Position numbers and translations under genes: made by a program. From positions 6,882,001-6,946,000 of the forward strand of contig NZ_CP045643.1 in NCBI RefSeq assembly GCF_009498275.1: DNA of 64,000 bases, given 5' to 3'. This document shows positions 1-8,209 of this stretch, piece after piece. The notes under the pieces were generated by a model that saw only the letters and a list, made by a program, of their open reading frames with translations, did no database searches and was not told the origin of the DNA. This DNA comes from Streptomyces fagopyri (GTDB lineage: Bacteria; Actinomycetota; Actinomycetes; Streptomycetales; Streptomycetaceae). Positions within the stretch are counted from its first letter, which is position 1. Each line of letters starts with the position of its first letter.

Positions 1-13
1 GGGTGGCATCACA

Positions 14-44
14 GGGTCCGGGGGCCGGCTACGCCCTCGGACCC
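14..44. terminator. Hairpin, probable terminator of an upstream gene outside the window
   Basis: GGGTCCG at 14-20 and CGGACCC at 38-44 form a GC-rich stem that continues inward through GGGC/GCCC with one mismatch. There is no clear T run, as is usual for Streptomyces terminators. The gene it would serve lies to the left of the window. Confidence 0.45.
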
Positions 45-112
45 GCTTCCCGTTCCCGGATACGCTTCCCGTTCCCGTTCCGCATCCGTTTTCCGTGGGC
101 GCGAACGGAGTT

Positions 113-129
113 GCGTTCATAAAGAACGC
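113..129 (+). promoter_or_regulatory. Inverted repeat upstream of the FUSC gene
   Basis: The arms GCGTTC (113-118) and GAACGC (124-129) flank an AT-only spacer ATAAA. The repeat lies 90 bases before the FUSC start codon in an otherwise GC-rich leader, so it could be an operator or part of the promoter. That role is inferred from position only. Confidence 0.35.
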
Positions 130-219
130 GGATCTCCCGAAAAGCGTCACCTCGTCGAAACGCCCGCGGCCCTTTCCGTCCGGGCAGGCGAACTACCCTG
201 GTCCTGAAGAGCCCGGCCG

Positions 220-2277
220 ATGTCGCCCGAAGGCACCCCGCCCTCGCCCGACTGGAGCCCCGTGTCCCGCCTCAGCGCCGCCGTACCGCCCTGGCTCGCC
301 CACGCCCTGCGCACGCAGCGGGGCCCCGTGCCCTGGAACGCGGTCGTACGAGGTGCCCTGGCCGCCGGACCCCTCCTGCTCGTCGCCGTACTGAGCCACG
401 ACACCTCCGCCGGTGTCGTCGCGGCCCTCGGCGCCATGCTCGCCGGGATCAACGACCGGCCGGGAAGCCGTCGGGCCGCGGTCAGGCGGCTCGGAGTGCC
501 GGCGCTCGCGGGAGCCGGTGGACTGCTCGCGGGTTCGTACGCGGGACAGTACGCCGGGGCGGTGACGCTCACCCTGCTTCTCACGGTGCTCGGGCTGTTC
601 GCCGGAGCCGTCAGCGCGGTCGGTCCCGTCGCGAGCGCGGCCGGGACGCAGCTGCTCGTCGCCTCCGCCATCGGGGCCGGGATGCCCCTGCCCGAGCCCG
701 GCTGGCAGCGGGCGCTCCTCTTCCTCGGCGGGGCCGGCTGGCTGCTCGCGTTGCGGCTCGCCCTGCCCACCCCCGGAGCCACCGCCGGGGACTACCGGTT
801 CGACGGAGAGCGGCACGCCGTAGGCGCGGTGTACGAGGCGGTCGCCGCGCTGCTCGAAGCGGTCGGGGGGCCGGACGCGCCCCGCCACCGGGCCGCGCTC
901 ACCGCCGCACTCGATCACGCCCAGGACGCGCTCGACGGACCCCGGCTGCGCCGCCGCGCCGGTTGCGCGGCCGAGCGCCGACTGCACGCCCAGTACGCCG
1001 CCGCACTGCCGCTCGCCGAGGCCGCGACCGCCCTCGCCTGGGCGGGCGACCCGTTACCAGCGCGGGCCGCGCAGGGGCCACGTCGACTCGCCGTCGCCGT
1101 ACGCACCGGCACGCACACCGGCGCGTTGCCCGCGCCCGCCCGCTCCGCGCCCGCCCTGCGCGCCCTCGACGACGCGCTGCTGCACGCGGCCGACACCTTC
1201 GACAGGGAGGGCCGGAGGGGCGGTGAAGGCGGGAGGGGCGGCGGATGCCGGAGAGGTGGAAGGGGCCTGAGAGGTGACAGGGGCCAGAGGGGCGAGGGAG
1301 CCCGGGGAGGGCAGGGAGAGCAAGGAGGCAGGAGCGGCGCCGGACAGCGCCCGCACATCCGGCGCCGGACCGCCCCGTCCCTCGTGCGCACCGCCTTCGG
1401 TTCCGGCGGACGCGAGTACGGGCTGCGCGTCGGTCTCTGCTTCGGCGCCGGCGCGGCCGTCGCCCAGGCCCTGCACCACACCCGCTGGTACGGCAGCCAC
1501 CCTCACTGGTACTGGCTCCCCGCCACGGCCGTCTTCCTCGTCAAGCCCGATCTCGGACCGCTCGCCTCGCGGGTGATCTGCCGGGCCGCGGGGACCGTGC
1601 TGGGCGCCGTCGTCTTCGCCGGCCTCGCCGCGCTGCTGCCGAGGCCGGCCGGGCCGGTCGCCCTGGTCGCGCTCTGCGGCGCGCTGATCCCCGTCGCCAC
1701 CCGGCACTTCGCCGCGCAGACCGCCGTCGTCACCGTCCTCGTGCTCTGCCTGGTCGTGGTGGGAGGAGAACCGCAGGCCTCCTGGAACCGGATCGGCGAG
1801 ACGCTGCTGGCGTGCGCGATCGTGCTGCTCGTCGGGCATCTGCCGGCGCTCGGGCAGCGCGCGGGAGGGGTACGGGCCCGGCTCACCCGCGCCGCCGAGG
1901 CCGCCCACGCCTATCTCGCCCATGTCCTGGACGACGGCACGACGGACGACCGGACAGGCCGGTGGGTGCTGCGCCGTGAGGCCTACCGGTCGCTGGCCGA
2001 GGCCCGCGCCGTGATCGACGTCGCCGCCGCGGAGCTTCCCGCGCTGGCCCGGCACGCCGAGGGCACGGACGAGGTCGCGGCCACCCTCGAACGGCTGGTC
2101 GACACCACGACCGCCTGCGCCGTACAGCTCGACGACACCGGGCGGCTCACCTCCCGGCACACCGGGCGGGTCGCCGAACTCCTCGAAGAACTCGACGAAC
2201 TCGCCGGACGACGGGCGGGGTCGGCGGCCCCACCACGGGACGGTCAGCGGCCCGCCCCCACGCGGCTCGCGGGCTGA
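220..2277 (+). CDS. FUSC-family membrane protein (aromatic-acid exporter-like), contains a TTA codon
   Basis: A 685-residue integral membrane protein of the FUSC / fusaric-acid-resistance type, expected in the plasma membrane and possibly effluxing aromatic or lipophilic acids. An N-terminal hydrophobic block (about residues 45-185) is followed by a soluble helical region. A Gly/Arg/Glu-rich linker (about 328-375) precedes a second block (about 395-545) with the usual FUSC alternation of helices, then a soluble C-terminal tail. Codon 279 (bases 1054-1056) is TTA, the rare leucine codon read by the bldA tRNA in Streptomyces, so translation may be limited to late growth. The ATG has only a weak GA-rich ribosome site. 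The substrate is unknown. Confidence 0.85.
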   Translation: MSPEGTPPSPDWSPVSRLSAAVPPWLAHALRTQRGPVPWNAVVRGALAAGPLLLVAVLSHDTSAGVVAALGAMLAGINDRPGSRRAAVRRLGVPALAGAGGLLAGSYAGQYAGAVTLTLLLTVLGLFAGAVSAVGPVASAAGTQLLVASAIGAGMPLPEPGWQRALLFLGGAGWLLALRLALPTPGATAGDYRFDGERHAVGAVYEAVAALLEAVGGPDAPRHRAALTAALDHAQDALDGPRLRRRAGCAAERRLHAQYAAALPLAEAATALAWAGDPLPARAAQGPRRLAVAVRTGTHTGALPAPARSAPALRALDDALLHAADTFDREGRRGGEGGRGGGCRRGGRGLRGDRGQRGEGARGGQGEQGGRSGAGQRPHIRRRTAPSLVRTAFGSGGREYGLRVGLCFGAGAAVAQALHHTRWYGSHPHWYWLPATAVFLVKPDLGPLASRVICRAAGTVLGAVVFAGLAALLPRPAGPVALVALCGALIPVATRHFAAQTAVVTVLVLCLVVVGGEPQASWNRIGETLLACAIVLLVGHLPALGQRAGGVRARLTRAAEAAHAYLAHVLDDGTTDDRTGRWVLRREAYRSLAEARAVIDVAAAELPALARHAEGTDEVAATLERLVDTTTACAVQLDDTGRLTSRHTGRVAELLEELDELAGRRAGSAAPPRDGQRPAPTRLAG

Positions 2278-2492
2278 ACGCCGCCCGGGGACAGCGCGGC
2301 GGCAACACGGCGACAGTGCGGCGGCAGGCCGGGGACACCGCGGCGGCGGTCCGACGACGGCGCGGCGACTGCCTGGCGCGGCCGCCGGCGGGACGGCACG
2401 GAACGCGGTCAAAAAATCTTGGTGATCCACCGATGAGTTCCGTGCCCGCGTCCGGTCACCACACCGAAGGCACCGTTCGGTAGGAGGGACAC

Positions 2493-3179
2493 ATGACGCT
2501 TCCCAGGATCGTCTCGCGTGAGGAGTGGCGCACCGCGCGCGAGGAACTGCTGGCCAAGGAGAAGGCCGCCACGCGTGCGCGGGACGCGCTGGCCGCGGAG
2601 CGGCGCGGCCTGCCCATGGTCGAGGTCGACAAGGAGTACGTGTTCGAGAGCGGCGACGGGAAGGCGACGCTCCTCGACCTCTTCGCGGGGCGCCACCAAC
2701 TCGTCGTCTACCACTTCATGTTCGCGCCGGAGTGGGATGCGGGCTGTCGCAGCTGCTCGGCCTTCCTCGACCAGATCGGGCACCTCGCGCATCTGCGCGC
2801 CCGCGGCACCGAGTTCGCCGCCGTCTCCCGGGCGCCGTACACGAAGATCCTGCCGTTCAAGGCCCGCATGGGCTGGACGCTGCCCTGGTACTCCTCCCGG
2901 GAGAGCGACTTCAACTACGACTTCCAGGCATCCTTCGGGGGCGACGAACCCTACGAGCGGCCGGGGATGAGCTGCTTCCTGCGGGAACACGACCGGGTGT
3001 TCCACACGTACTCCACCTACGAGCGCGGACTCGACGGGCTCGGTTCCACCACCACCCTGCTGGATCTCACGGCGCTCGGGCGGCAGGAGGAGTGGGAGCG
3101 GCCCGCGGGACGGGCGTCCGTACTCGGCGCGCCGGCGGGCAGCGAGCGGATCCGCTACCACGATGAGTACGAGGACTGA
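2493..3179 (+). CDS. DUF899 family thioredoxin-like protein
   Basis: A 228-residue soluble protein of the DUF899 family (thioredoxin-like fold, function unestablished). Typical family features are the N-terminal segment with repeated Arg/Glu residues, the strand-helix stretch VVYHFMFAPEW, the cysteines in AGCRSCSAF (about residues 86-93) and the RMGWTLPWYSS stretch. The start is well supported by an AGGAGGGAC ribosome site 5-6 bases upstream of ATG. The 215 bases before it hold an AT-rich patch (about 2410-2425), the likely promoter. It is probably monocistronic. Confidence 0.88.
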   Translation: MTLPRIVSREEWRTAREELLAKEKAATRARDALAAERRGLPMVEVDKEYVFESGDGKATLLDLFAGRHQLVVYHFMFAPEWDAGCRSCSAFLDQIGHLAHLRARGTEFAAVSRAPYTKILPFKARMGWTLPWYSSRESDFNYDFQASFGGDEPYERPGMSCFLREHDRVFHTYSTYERGLDGLGSTTTLLDLTALGRQEEWERPAGRASVLGAPAGSERIRYHDEYED

Positions 3180-3194
3180 GCCGGAATACGAGTA

Positions 3195-3248
3195 CCGGGC
3201 CGGATACGAAGGCCGGGCCGGATACGAAGGCCGGGCCGGATACGAGGA
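3195..3248 (+). repeat. 18-bp tandem repeat, three copies
   Basis: The unit CCGGGCCGGATACGAAGG occurs at 3195-3212 and 3213-3230 and, with one change, at 3231-3248, directly after the DUF899 stop. An 80-codon open frame (3163-3405) runs through it and would encode a GRAGYE repeat, but it overlaps the DUF899 end and has no ribosome site, so I treat the tract as a non-coding repeat. Confidence 0.7.
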
Positions 3249-3391
3249 TCTGGCCGGGCACGCGGACCGGCCGCGTACGAGGAGTGAAAGGAAACGCGCG
3301 CGGCAGGAGAGCTCCCTCACACCAAGCGATGAACAGGTGTCGGCTACGTCTCAGTCCTGTCACCGGGCGAGCCCTGCACCCCGCCTCCGGC

Positions 3392-3421
3392 GTTTAACTC
3401 TATGAGTCGCTCAACTTTTGA
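3392..3421 (+). promoter_or_regulatory. AT-rich dyad region upstream of a small gene
   Basis: The AT-rich island contains the dyad TGAG-TCG-CTCA (3403-3413) and, beside it, TCAA-CTT-TTGA (3411-3421). It lies immediately before the small gene at 3448 and is a likely promoter/operator. The TGAG/CTCA half-sites recall HAIR-type heat-shock operators but are not spaced like them. Confidence 0.35.
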
Positions 3422-3447
3422 AGTACAGCGCTGCATGGAGGTACAGG

Positions 3448-3621
3448 GTGAACGGGCGAATGGTGCTGGAGCGCTTTCCCGCCGGCGGACCACGCGGTTC
3501 GTGGCCCGCCGAGGAGTTCGCGCACGCGTGCCGCCTGGAGGGTCAGGCCGCGGAGGTCGTCATGGACCTCGCCTCGGACGCGTTCCTGGTGATCGTGCGC
3601 GGCGGGGAACTCGTCGAGTAG
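3448..3621 (+). CDS. Small conserved-looking hypothetical protein (57 aa)
   Basis: The frame encodes a 57-residue acidic protein with no transmembrane segment or signal peptide. I do not recognise its family. GTG at 3448 is preferred because GGAGG sits seven bases upstream; a TTG start at 3418 would add ten residues but lies inside the promoter-like dyad. Codon positions show the strong third-position GC of real genes. It ends 14 bases before the convergent ABC transporter gene. The length and compact hydrophobic pattern (AEVVMDLASDAFLVIVRGG) suggest a small folded domain. Confidence 0.6.
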   Translation: MNGRMVLERFPAGGPRGSWPAEEFAHACRLEGQAAEVVMDLASDAFLVIVRGGELVE

Positions 3622-3635
3622 CGCTGCGTGCCGGT

Positions 3636-5873
3636 TCAACCCGCCTTCGGCGCGGGCACCTTCGAGGTGAACTGCTCCGCCTGGAGCGAGTACAGCTCGG
3701 CGTAGACGCCGCCCGAGGCGAGCAGTTCGTCGGGGCTGCCGGACTCCACGAGACGGCCCTGTTCGAGTACGTGCACCAGATCGGCGTGGCGGACCGAGGC
3801 CAGCCGGTGTGTGATGAGGATGACCGTCTGCCCGCTGCCCGCCAGCGCCCGGATCTTCTCGAACACCTCCAGCTCGGCCCGCGCGTCGAGGGCCGCGGTG
3901 GGCTCGTCCACGATCAGGATGCGGCCGCGGCGGTACGCGGCCCGTGCGATGCCCAGCCGCTGCCACTGGCCGCCCGACAGTTCGTGTCCACCGCTGAACC
4001 CCCGGGCGAGGAGCGTGTCCAGGCCGCGGGGCAGGTCGGCGACCACGTCCTCGGCACCGGCCTCCGCGACCGACGACGCGACGCGCTCGTCGGTGAGCGG
4101 GGCCGAGGCCCGGCCGACCGCGACATTGACACGGGCCGTGAACGGCCACCGCTTGAAGTCCTGCGCCACCATCGCGATGCGCCCGGCCAGTTGCTGCCGG
4201 TCGACGGTCACCACGTCGACGTCGTCCCACAGGATCCGGCCCCGCTCGGGCGCGTAGAGTCCCGCGAGCAGCTTCACCAGGGTCGTCTTGCCCGAACCGT
4301 TCTCGCCGACGAGCGCCACGATCCTGCCCAGCGGCACCCGCAGGGTGACATCCGCGAGCGCCGGCCGGGTCGACGCGCCCGGGTAGGTGAATGTGACGTT
4401 CTCGAAGCGGATCTCACTCGGATCCTCGGGGAGCGGATCGCCGCCCACCGGTATCGCGCGCTCGGCGGCCTCGACGTACAGGCGCTGGAGGTCCCCCACG
4501 AACAGGGCCTCCTCGTGCAGGGAGTTGACCTCCAGGACGAGGGTGTCGAGGCTCGCGGAGCCGGTGCGGATCGCGAGTACGGCCGTCCCCGCCACCGCGA
4601 GCGCCATCGCGCCGGTGACCAGCAGCGCGCCGAGGGTCGCGTACGTCGCCACCGTGGCCAGCCCCGTCCAGGCCGCCGCGATCAGGCCGGTCCGGGCGGA
4701 GAGACGGGCCAGTCGGGCCTGTTCCGCCTCGGCGGTCTCCGACATCGAGCGGAAGTGGCGCAGCAGGAACGGGCCGACCCCGTGCACGCGGATCTCCGGA
4801 GCCGCCTCGGGCTCGGTCAGCAGGTTGCTGATCAGATGCCCGGCCCGGGCGTGCTGCACCCAGGTGTGGAAGGACTCGTAGCGCCGCCGGGCGATGGTCA
4901 GGGAACTCCAGGCGCTCGGCAGGGTCATCGTCACGAGCAGCGGCAGCAGGGCCGGGTGCAGCACGGTCAGCACGCCCGCGGCCGCGATCAGGGAGATCAT
5001 CGCGTTCACGACGCGGGTCGCGATCGCGATCATGCGCCGGGCCGAAGTGGCACCGTACTGCGCGGTGTCCAGCAGCTTGTGGAAGGCGTCGTCCTCGATC
5101 GCGGACAGCTCCACGGCCGCCGCCCGCTCCAGATAGAGCTCGGTCGCCACCCGCTCCACCTTGGGTTCCAGACGTCCGGTGGCGTAGGTGGAGGCCGCCC
5201 GCAGCAGCGCGGAGAGCAGCATCACGACGGCGACCGTGATCAACGCAGGGGCGGCTCCGCGCAGCCGGTCCTGGACCGGGCCGCTCGACACCAGCCGGCC
5301 CAGCACGTTGTTGACGGCCAGCAGGCTCACCGCCTGCGCCGCGCCCCGCGCCAGCTCGGCGACGAGCACGATACGGGCGGCGCGGCGGTCCGCCGTCCAG
5401 GCGAGCCGGAAACTGGAGGCGAGCAGCGCGGGCAGCCGCGTCACCATCGCGCGGAAGTTCAACTCCATGAACGCGTCGGAGTGCTGGGACCATCCCATGT
5501 CGTAGCGCAGGGGGCCGCCGAAGAGCAGGCGTTCGGAGGCGGAGGGTGCCGTCTTGCCGCGGTCACGCGTCTTCTTCGGGGGCGCTTCCTGCGGCGGCCC
5601 CTGGTCCGTGTCCGGCGCGGGCTCCCGCGCCGGGCCGGGCGGTGCCTTCCGCGCCGGGCCGGGCGGTGCCTTCCGCGCGGATTCGCGTGGCGCTTCCCGT
5701 GCCGGTTCGGGTGGCGCTTCCCGTGCCGGTTCGGGTGGTGCGGCCCGTTCCGGTTCGGGTGGTGCGGCCTGCGCGGGGTCCGGCGGTGCCTTCTGCGCTG
5801 TTTCCCGTGCTTCCTCGGGCGCCGGTGTGTGCGTCGCCCTCTGCACCGGCTCTCCTGCCGAACTCCCCACCAT
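3636..5873 (-). CDS. ABC transporter, fused membrane and ATP-binding domains, with a Pro/Ala-rich N-terminal repeat
   Basis: A 745-residue half-transporter: a type-I exporter membrane domain (about residues 120-450) fused to a nucleotide-binding domain. The ATPase motifs are intact: Walker A GENGSGKTT (about 525), signature LSGGQ (about 631), Walker B ILIVDEPTAALD and the switch histidine in ITHRLASVRHAD. Residues 29-84 are seven copies of an octapeptide of the type APPEPARE, presumably a flexible cytoplasmic arm. The arm makes the protein longer than the usual 580-620 residues. ATG at 5873 is the first start, and starts after the repeat are possible. Substrate unknown; no partner half-transporter is adjacent, so a homodimer is likely. 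Confidence 0.88.
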   Translation of the reverse strand: MVGSSAGEPVQRATHTPAPEEARETAQKAPPDPAQAAPPEPERAAPPEPAREAPPEPAREAPRESARKAPPGPARKAPPGPAREPAPDTDQGPPQEAPPKKTRDRGKTAPSASERLLFGGPLRYDMGWSQHSDAFMELNFRAMVTRLPALLASSFRLAWTADRRAARIVLVAELARGAAQAVSLLAVNNVLGRLVSSGPVQDRLRGAAPALITVAVVMLLSALLRAASTYATGRLEPKVERVATELYLERAAAVELSAIEDDAFHKLLDTAQYGATSARRMIAIATRVVNAMISLIAAAGVLTVLHPALLPLLVTMTLPSAWSSLTIARRRYESFHTWVQHARAGHLISNLLTEPEAAPEIRVHGVGPFLLRHFRSMSETAEAEQARLARLSARTGLIAAAWTGLATVATYATLGALLVTGAMALAVAGTAVLAIRTGSASLDTLVLEVNSLHEEALFVGDLQRLYVEAAERAIPVGGDPLPEDPSEIRFENVTFTYPGASTRPALADVTLRVPLGRIVALVGENGSGKTTLVKLLAGLYAPERGRILWDDVDVVTVDRQQLAGRIAMVAQDFKRWPFTARVNVAVGRASAPLTDERVASSVAEAGAEDVVADLPRGLDTLLARGFSGGHELSGGQWQRLGIARAAYRRGRILIVDEPTAALDARAELEVFEKIRALAGSGQTVILITHRLASVRHADLVHVLEQGRLVESGSPDELLASGGVYAELYSLQAEQFTSKVPAPKAG
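5622..5789 (-). repeat. 24-bp coding tandem repeat (octapeptide x7)
   Basis: Seven in-frame 24-bp units near the start of the ABC exporter gene encode APPxPxRx octapeptides (APPDPAQA, APPEPERA, APPEPARE twice, APRESARK, APPGPARK, APPGPARE). Adjacent units are near identical at the DNA level, so copy number probably varies between strains. Confidence 0.85.
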
Positions 5874-6000
5874 GGGCCTCCCCCGGGTACGGACGAACGG
5901 TGCCCTCCCCAGGAACGCGGCACTTCACGCACGGCGGCGACGGGGCACGGGTGGCGACCGGCGCACTTCGGACCCGCCGGGAGCCCCCGGTGACGGCGGC

Positions 6001-6453
6001 CTACACGCTGATCGGGCGCGACCAGACGGGGGTGGTCCCCGTGATCCGGCACAGGGCCAGATAGAGGGGGATCGGCGGGGTGTACGGCAGGGTGCCGTGC
6101 GGTCGGTGGATGAGTCCGGGGGCGAGCGGGGCGTCGGGTACGACCGCGCCGGTGGCGTAACGGGCGGGCGCGGGCCAGTCCAGGGCCACGTCGGACTCGG
6201 AGGGCACGAGCCACCACCACTGCGCCCTGTCGGCGTAGACACAGCCCACGCGGGGCAGCCGTGACAGCAGCAGCGGCCCGAACGGGGCGGGCACCGCCAC
6301 CGCGTCGCACCCCAGCGGCACGGCCATTCCCTCGGGTACGGGGAGACGTCTGACGGCTCCGGACACGGTCCGTGCGCGCTTCAGGCGGACCAGGGTGTCC
6401 AGGCCAAGGACCTGAGCGGCGGGTCCTGCGGCTGACGTACCCCTCACAGCCAT
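6001..6453 (-). CDS. Hypothetical protein with primase/polymerase-like features
   Basis: A 150-residue soluble protein. Its centre (GCDAVAVPAPFG, RVGCVYADRAQWWWLVP) resembles the short bifunctional primase/polymerase N-terminal-like proteins common in Streptomyces beside regulators, but I cannot see catalytic aspartates that would support enzyme activity. The ATG at 6453 overlaps the end of the upstream HATPase gene by ten bases, implying translational coupling. It is therefore the second gene of a two-gene unit divergent from the XRE/DUF397 pair. Confidence 0.72.
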   Translation of the reverse strand: MAVRGTSAAGPAAQVLGLDTLVRLKRARTVSGAVRRLPVPEGMAVPLGCDAVAVPAPFGPLLLSRLPRVGCVYADRAQWWWLVPSESDVALDWPAPARYATGAVVPDAPLAPGLIHRPHGTLPYTPPIPLYLALCRITGTTPVWSRPISV

Positions 6454-7097
6454 TCGGTCCCCGTACCCCACGACGTTTCCGTCCCGGTACCCCACGCCGC
6501 TTCCGTGCCGGCGCCGGTGCCCCGCGACGCTTCCGTCCCGGTGCCCCGGCCTTCGGACGCCGGCTTCTTCGCGGTCCAGCCGAGGTCGGACCTGGCCGAT
6601 TCGGCGCCGGTCGAGGGGCAGCGCGGCAGATCCGCCCAGACCAGCAGCCCCGGCCCGGTGTCCTGGGCGCCCCAGGCCCGGCACATGGCCGCGACGAGCG
6701 GCAGGCCCCGGCCGTGCTCCTCGTCGGGGCGCCGCGGCGAGGGGCGCGGTTCGCCGGGAGCGCGGCCCTCGTCCCGTACGGCTATCCGCACCAGGTCGTC
6801 GTTGTCGTGCAGTTCGCACACCACCCGACTGCTCGCGCTGTGCAGGATGGCGTTGGTGACCAGCTCGGACACGACGAGGACGGCCGTGTCACAGGTGTCG
6901 TCGGACAGGGCCCAGCCTGCCAGCCGGGCGCGCGTCAGCTGTCGCGCCCGAGCGACGGAAGCCGGGTGTGCGGCCAGCTCGAAGCGGAACCGGCGCCCGC
7001 GAACCGCGCGCGAGCGCAGCCCTGCGATGGCACGGAGACCGGAACGGTCTTCGGCGGTGTCTGTTCCTAAAGGCGCGGACGGAGTCACGCGTGCCAC
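6444..7097 (-). CDS. ATP-binding protein, HATPase_c_2 (anti-sigma/RsbW-like) family
   Basis: A 217-residue soluble protein with a GHKL-type ATPase fold like the SpoIIAB/RsbW kinases. The N box is AVLVVSELVTNAILHS, and the G1/G2 boxes follow as IAVRDEG and EEHGRGLPLVAAM. The last 40 residues are a low-complexity GTGTE/GTGAGTE repeat. GTG at 7097 is preferred, with GGCGAG seven bases upstream; a TTG at 7124 would fall inside the palindrome at 7113-7129. In Streptomyces such ATPases sit next to XRE/DUF397 genes (AbaA- and WhiJ-like loci) and influence antibiotic production and development. Confidence 0.85.
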   Translation of the reverse strand: MARVTPSAPLGTDTAEDRSGLRAIAGLRSRAVRGRRFRFELAAHPASVARARQLTRARLAGWALSDDTCDTAVLVVSELVTNAILHSASSRVVCELHDNDDLVRIAVRDEGRAPGEPRPSPRRPDEEHGRGLPLVAAMCRAWGAQDTGPGLLVWADLPRCPSTGAESARSDLGWTAKKPASEGRGTGTEASRGTGAGTEAAWGTGTETSWGTGTEWL

Positions 7098-7112
7098 TAT
7101 CGTCTCGCCGCG

Positions 7113-7162
7113 GACACTTGGCAAGTGTCACTCTGAAAAATGCAGAGTGCCGTGTGACTCTG
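7113..7162. promoter_or_regulatory. Operator array between the HATPase and XRE genes
   Basis: The region holds a perfect palindrome, GACACTTG (7113-7120) and CAAGTGTC (7122-7129) around one central base. It continues into CACTCTG (7129-7135) paired with CAGAGTG (7143-7149), and CAGAGT (7143-7148) is paired again with ACTCTG (7157-7162). Three ACTCTG/CAGAGT half-sites are spaced about 14 bp apart. The array lies in the divergent intergenic region, so the XRE protein is the obvious candidate binder (inference). Confidence 0.7.
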
Positions 7163-7348
7163 TGAAGCGCCATGGCACACTGCAGACAACAGCACGCCGA
7201 GCGGCGCCAGTTGGGACCCGTCGAAAGAGACGTAAGGAACCCGGACGGCGCCGCCCGTTCTGTCAGGACTCGGTGTCCGGCCCGCAGAACGGTGTCGTTC
7301 GGGGCTCAGTGCCGTTCGGGACTCACAGGACTTCAGTGGAGGTGGGAC

Positions 7349-8209
7349 GTGAGCGAACCGCGGTCCGCGCCGACGGTCGGTCAGGTCGTGCTCGGCCGAC
7401 GCCTGCTGGACCTGCGCGAACGCGCCGGTCTCAAACGTGAGGAGGCCGCGCGCATCCTGCGCGTCGCGCCCGCCACGGTCCGGCGGATGGAGATGGCCGA
7501 GGTCTCCCTCAAGATCCCGTACCTCCAGCTGCTGCTGAAGTCGTACGGGATCTCCGACGAAGAGGCCGAGGCCTTCGTGCAACTGGCGGAGGAGGCCAAC
7601 CGTCCCGGGTGGTGGCAGCGCTTCCACGACATCCTGCCGGGCTGGTTCTCGATGTACGTCAGCCTGGAGGGCGCGGCCATCCTCATCCGGTCGTACGAAC
7701 CCCACTTCGTCCCCGGGATCCTTCAGACCGAGGACTACGCCCGTGGTGTCCTGAAATCGGGCGCCGTGGGCCAGACCAGACCCGAGGACATCGAGCGCCA
7801 TGTGGCGCTGCGCATGCAACGCCAGGATCTGCTCACCCGTGAGGGCGCACCCCGGATCTGGGCCGTGATGGACGAGACGGCCCTGCGCCGCGCCGTCGGC
7901 GGCCCCGAGGTGATGCGGGCCCAGATCGACAAGCTCATCGAATCCACGAAGCTGCCCAACGTCACGCTCCAGGTCGTCCCGTTCTCCACAGGGCCGCACC
8001 CCGGTACGTACGGGCCCTTCGTGCTGTTTCGCTTTGCCATGCCGGAGCTCCCGGACATGGTCTACAGCGAGTACCTGACCGGCGCCGTCTATCTGGACGA
8101 GCGTTCCGAGGTGGCGACCCACCTCGAGGTCATGGACCGCATGGCGGCGCAGGCCGCGACGGCACATCGCACGAAGGAGATCCTCCGGGATCTCCGCAAG
8201 GAGTTGTGA
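7349..8209 (+). CDS. XRE-family helix-turn-helix regulator (WhiJ/Scr1-like, DUF5753)
   Basis: A 286-residue DNA-binding protein. The N-terminal HTH spans about residues 10-65 (LGRRLLDLRERAGLKREEAARILRVAPATVRRME). It is followed by the conserved DUF5753-type effector domain (YEPHFVPGILQTEDYARGVL, RQDLLTREGAPRIWAVMDETALRR, LQVVPFSTGPHPG). GTG at 7349 has GGAGG six bases upstream and gives the expected family length; an upstream ATG at 7172 would start inside the operator array. The stop abuts the ATG of the DUF397 gene, so the two are co-translated. Confidence 0.93.
   Translation: MSEPRSAPTVGQVVLGRRLLDLRERAGLKREEAARILRVAPATVRRMEMAEVSLKIPYLQLLLKSYGISDEEAEAFVQLAEEANRPGWWQRFHDILPGWFSMYVSLEGAAILIRSYEPHFVPGILQTEDYARGVLKSGAVGQTRPEDIERHVALRMQRQDLLTREGAPRIWAVMDETALRRAVGGPEVMRAQIDKLIESTKLPNVTLQVVPFSTGPHPGTYGPFVLFRFAMPELPDMVYSEYLTGAVYLDERSEVATHLEVMDRMAAQAATAHRTKEILRDLRKEL

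Noticed and set aside
3163..3405. 80-codon frame with a GRAGYE repeat overlapping the DUF899 end
   Set aside because: No ribosome site; the frame exists only because an 18-bp repeat keeps phase.
3403..3413. HspR (HAIR) operator
   Set aside because: TGAG-N3-CTCA lacks the full CTTGAGT-N7-ACTCAAG arrangement.
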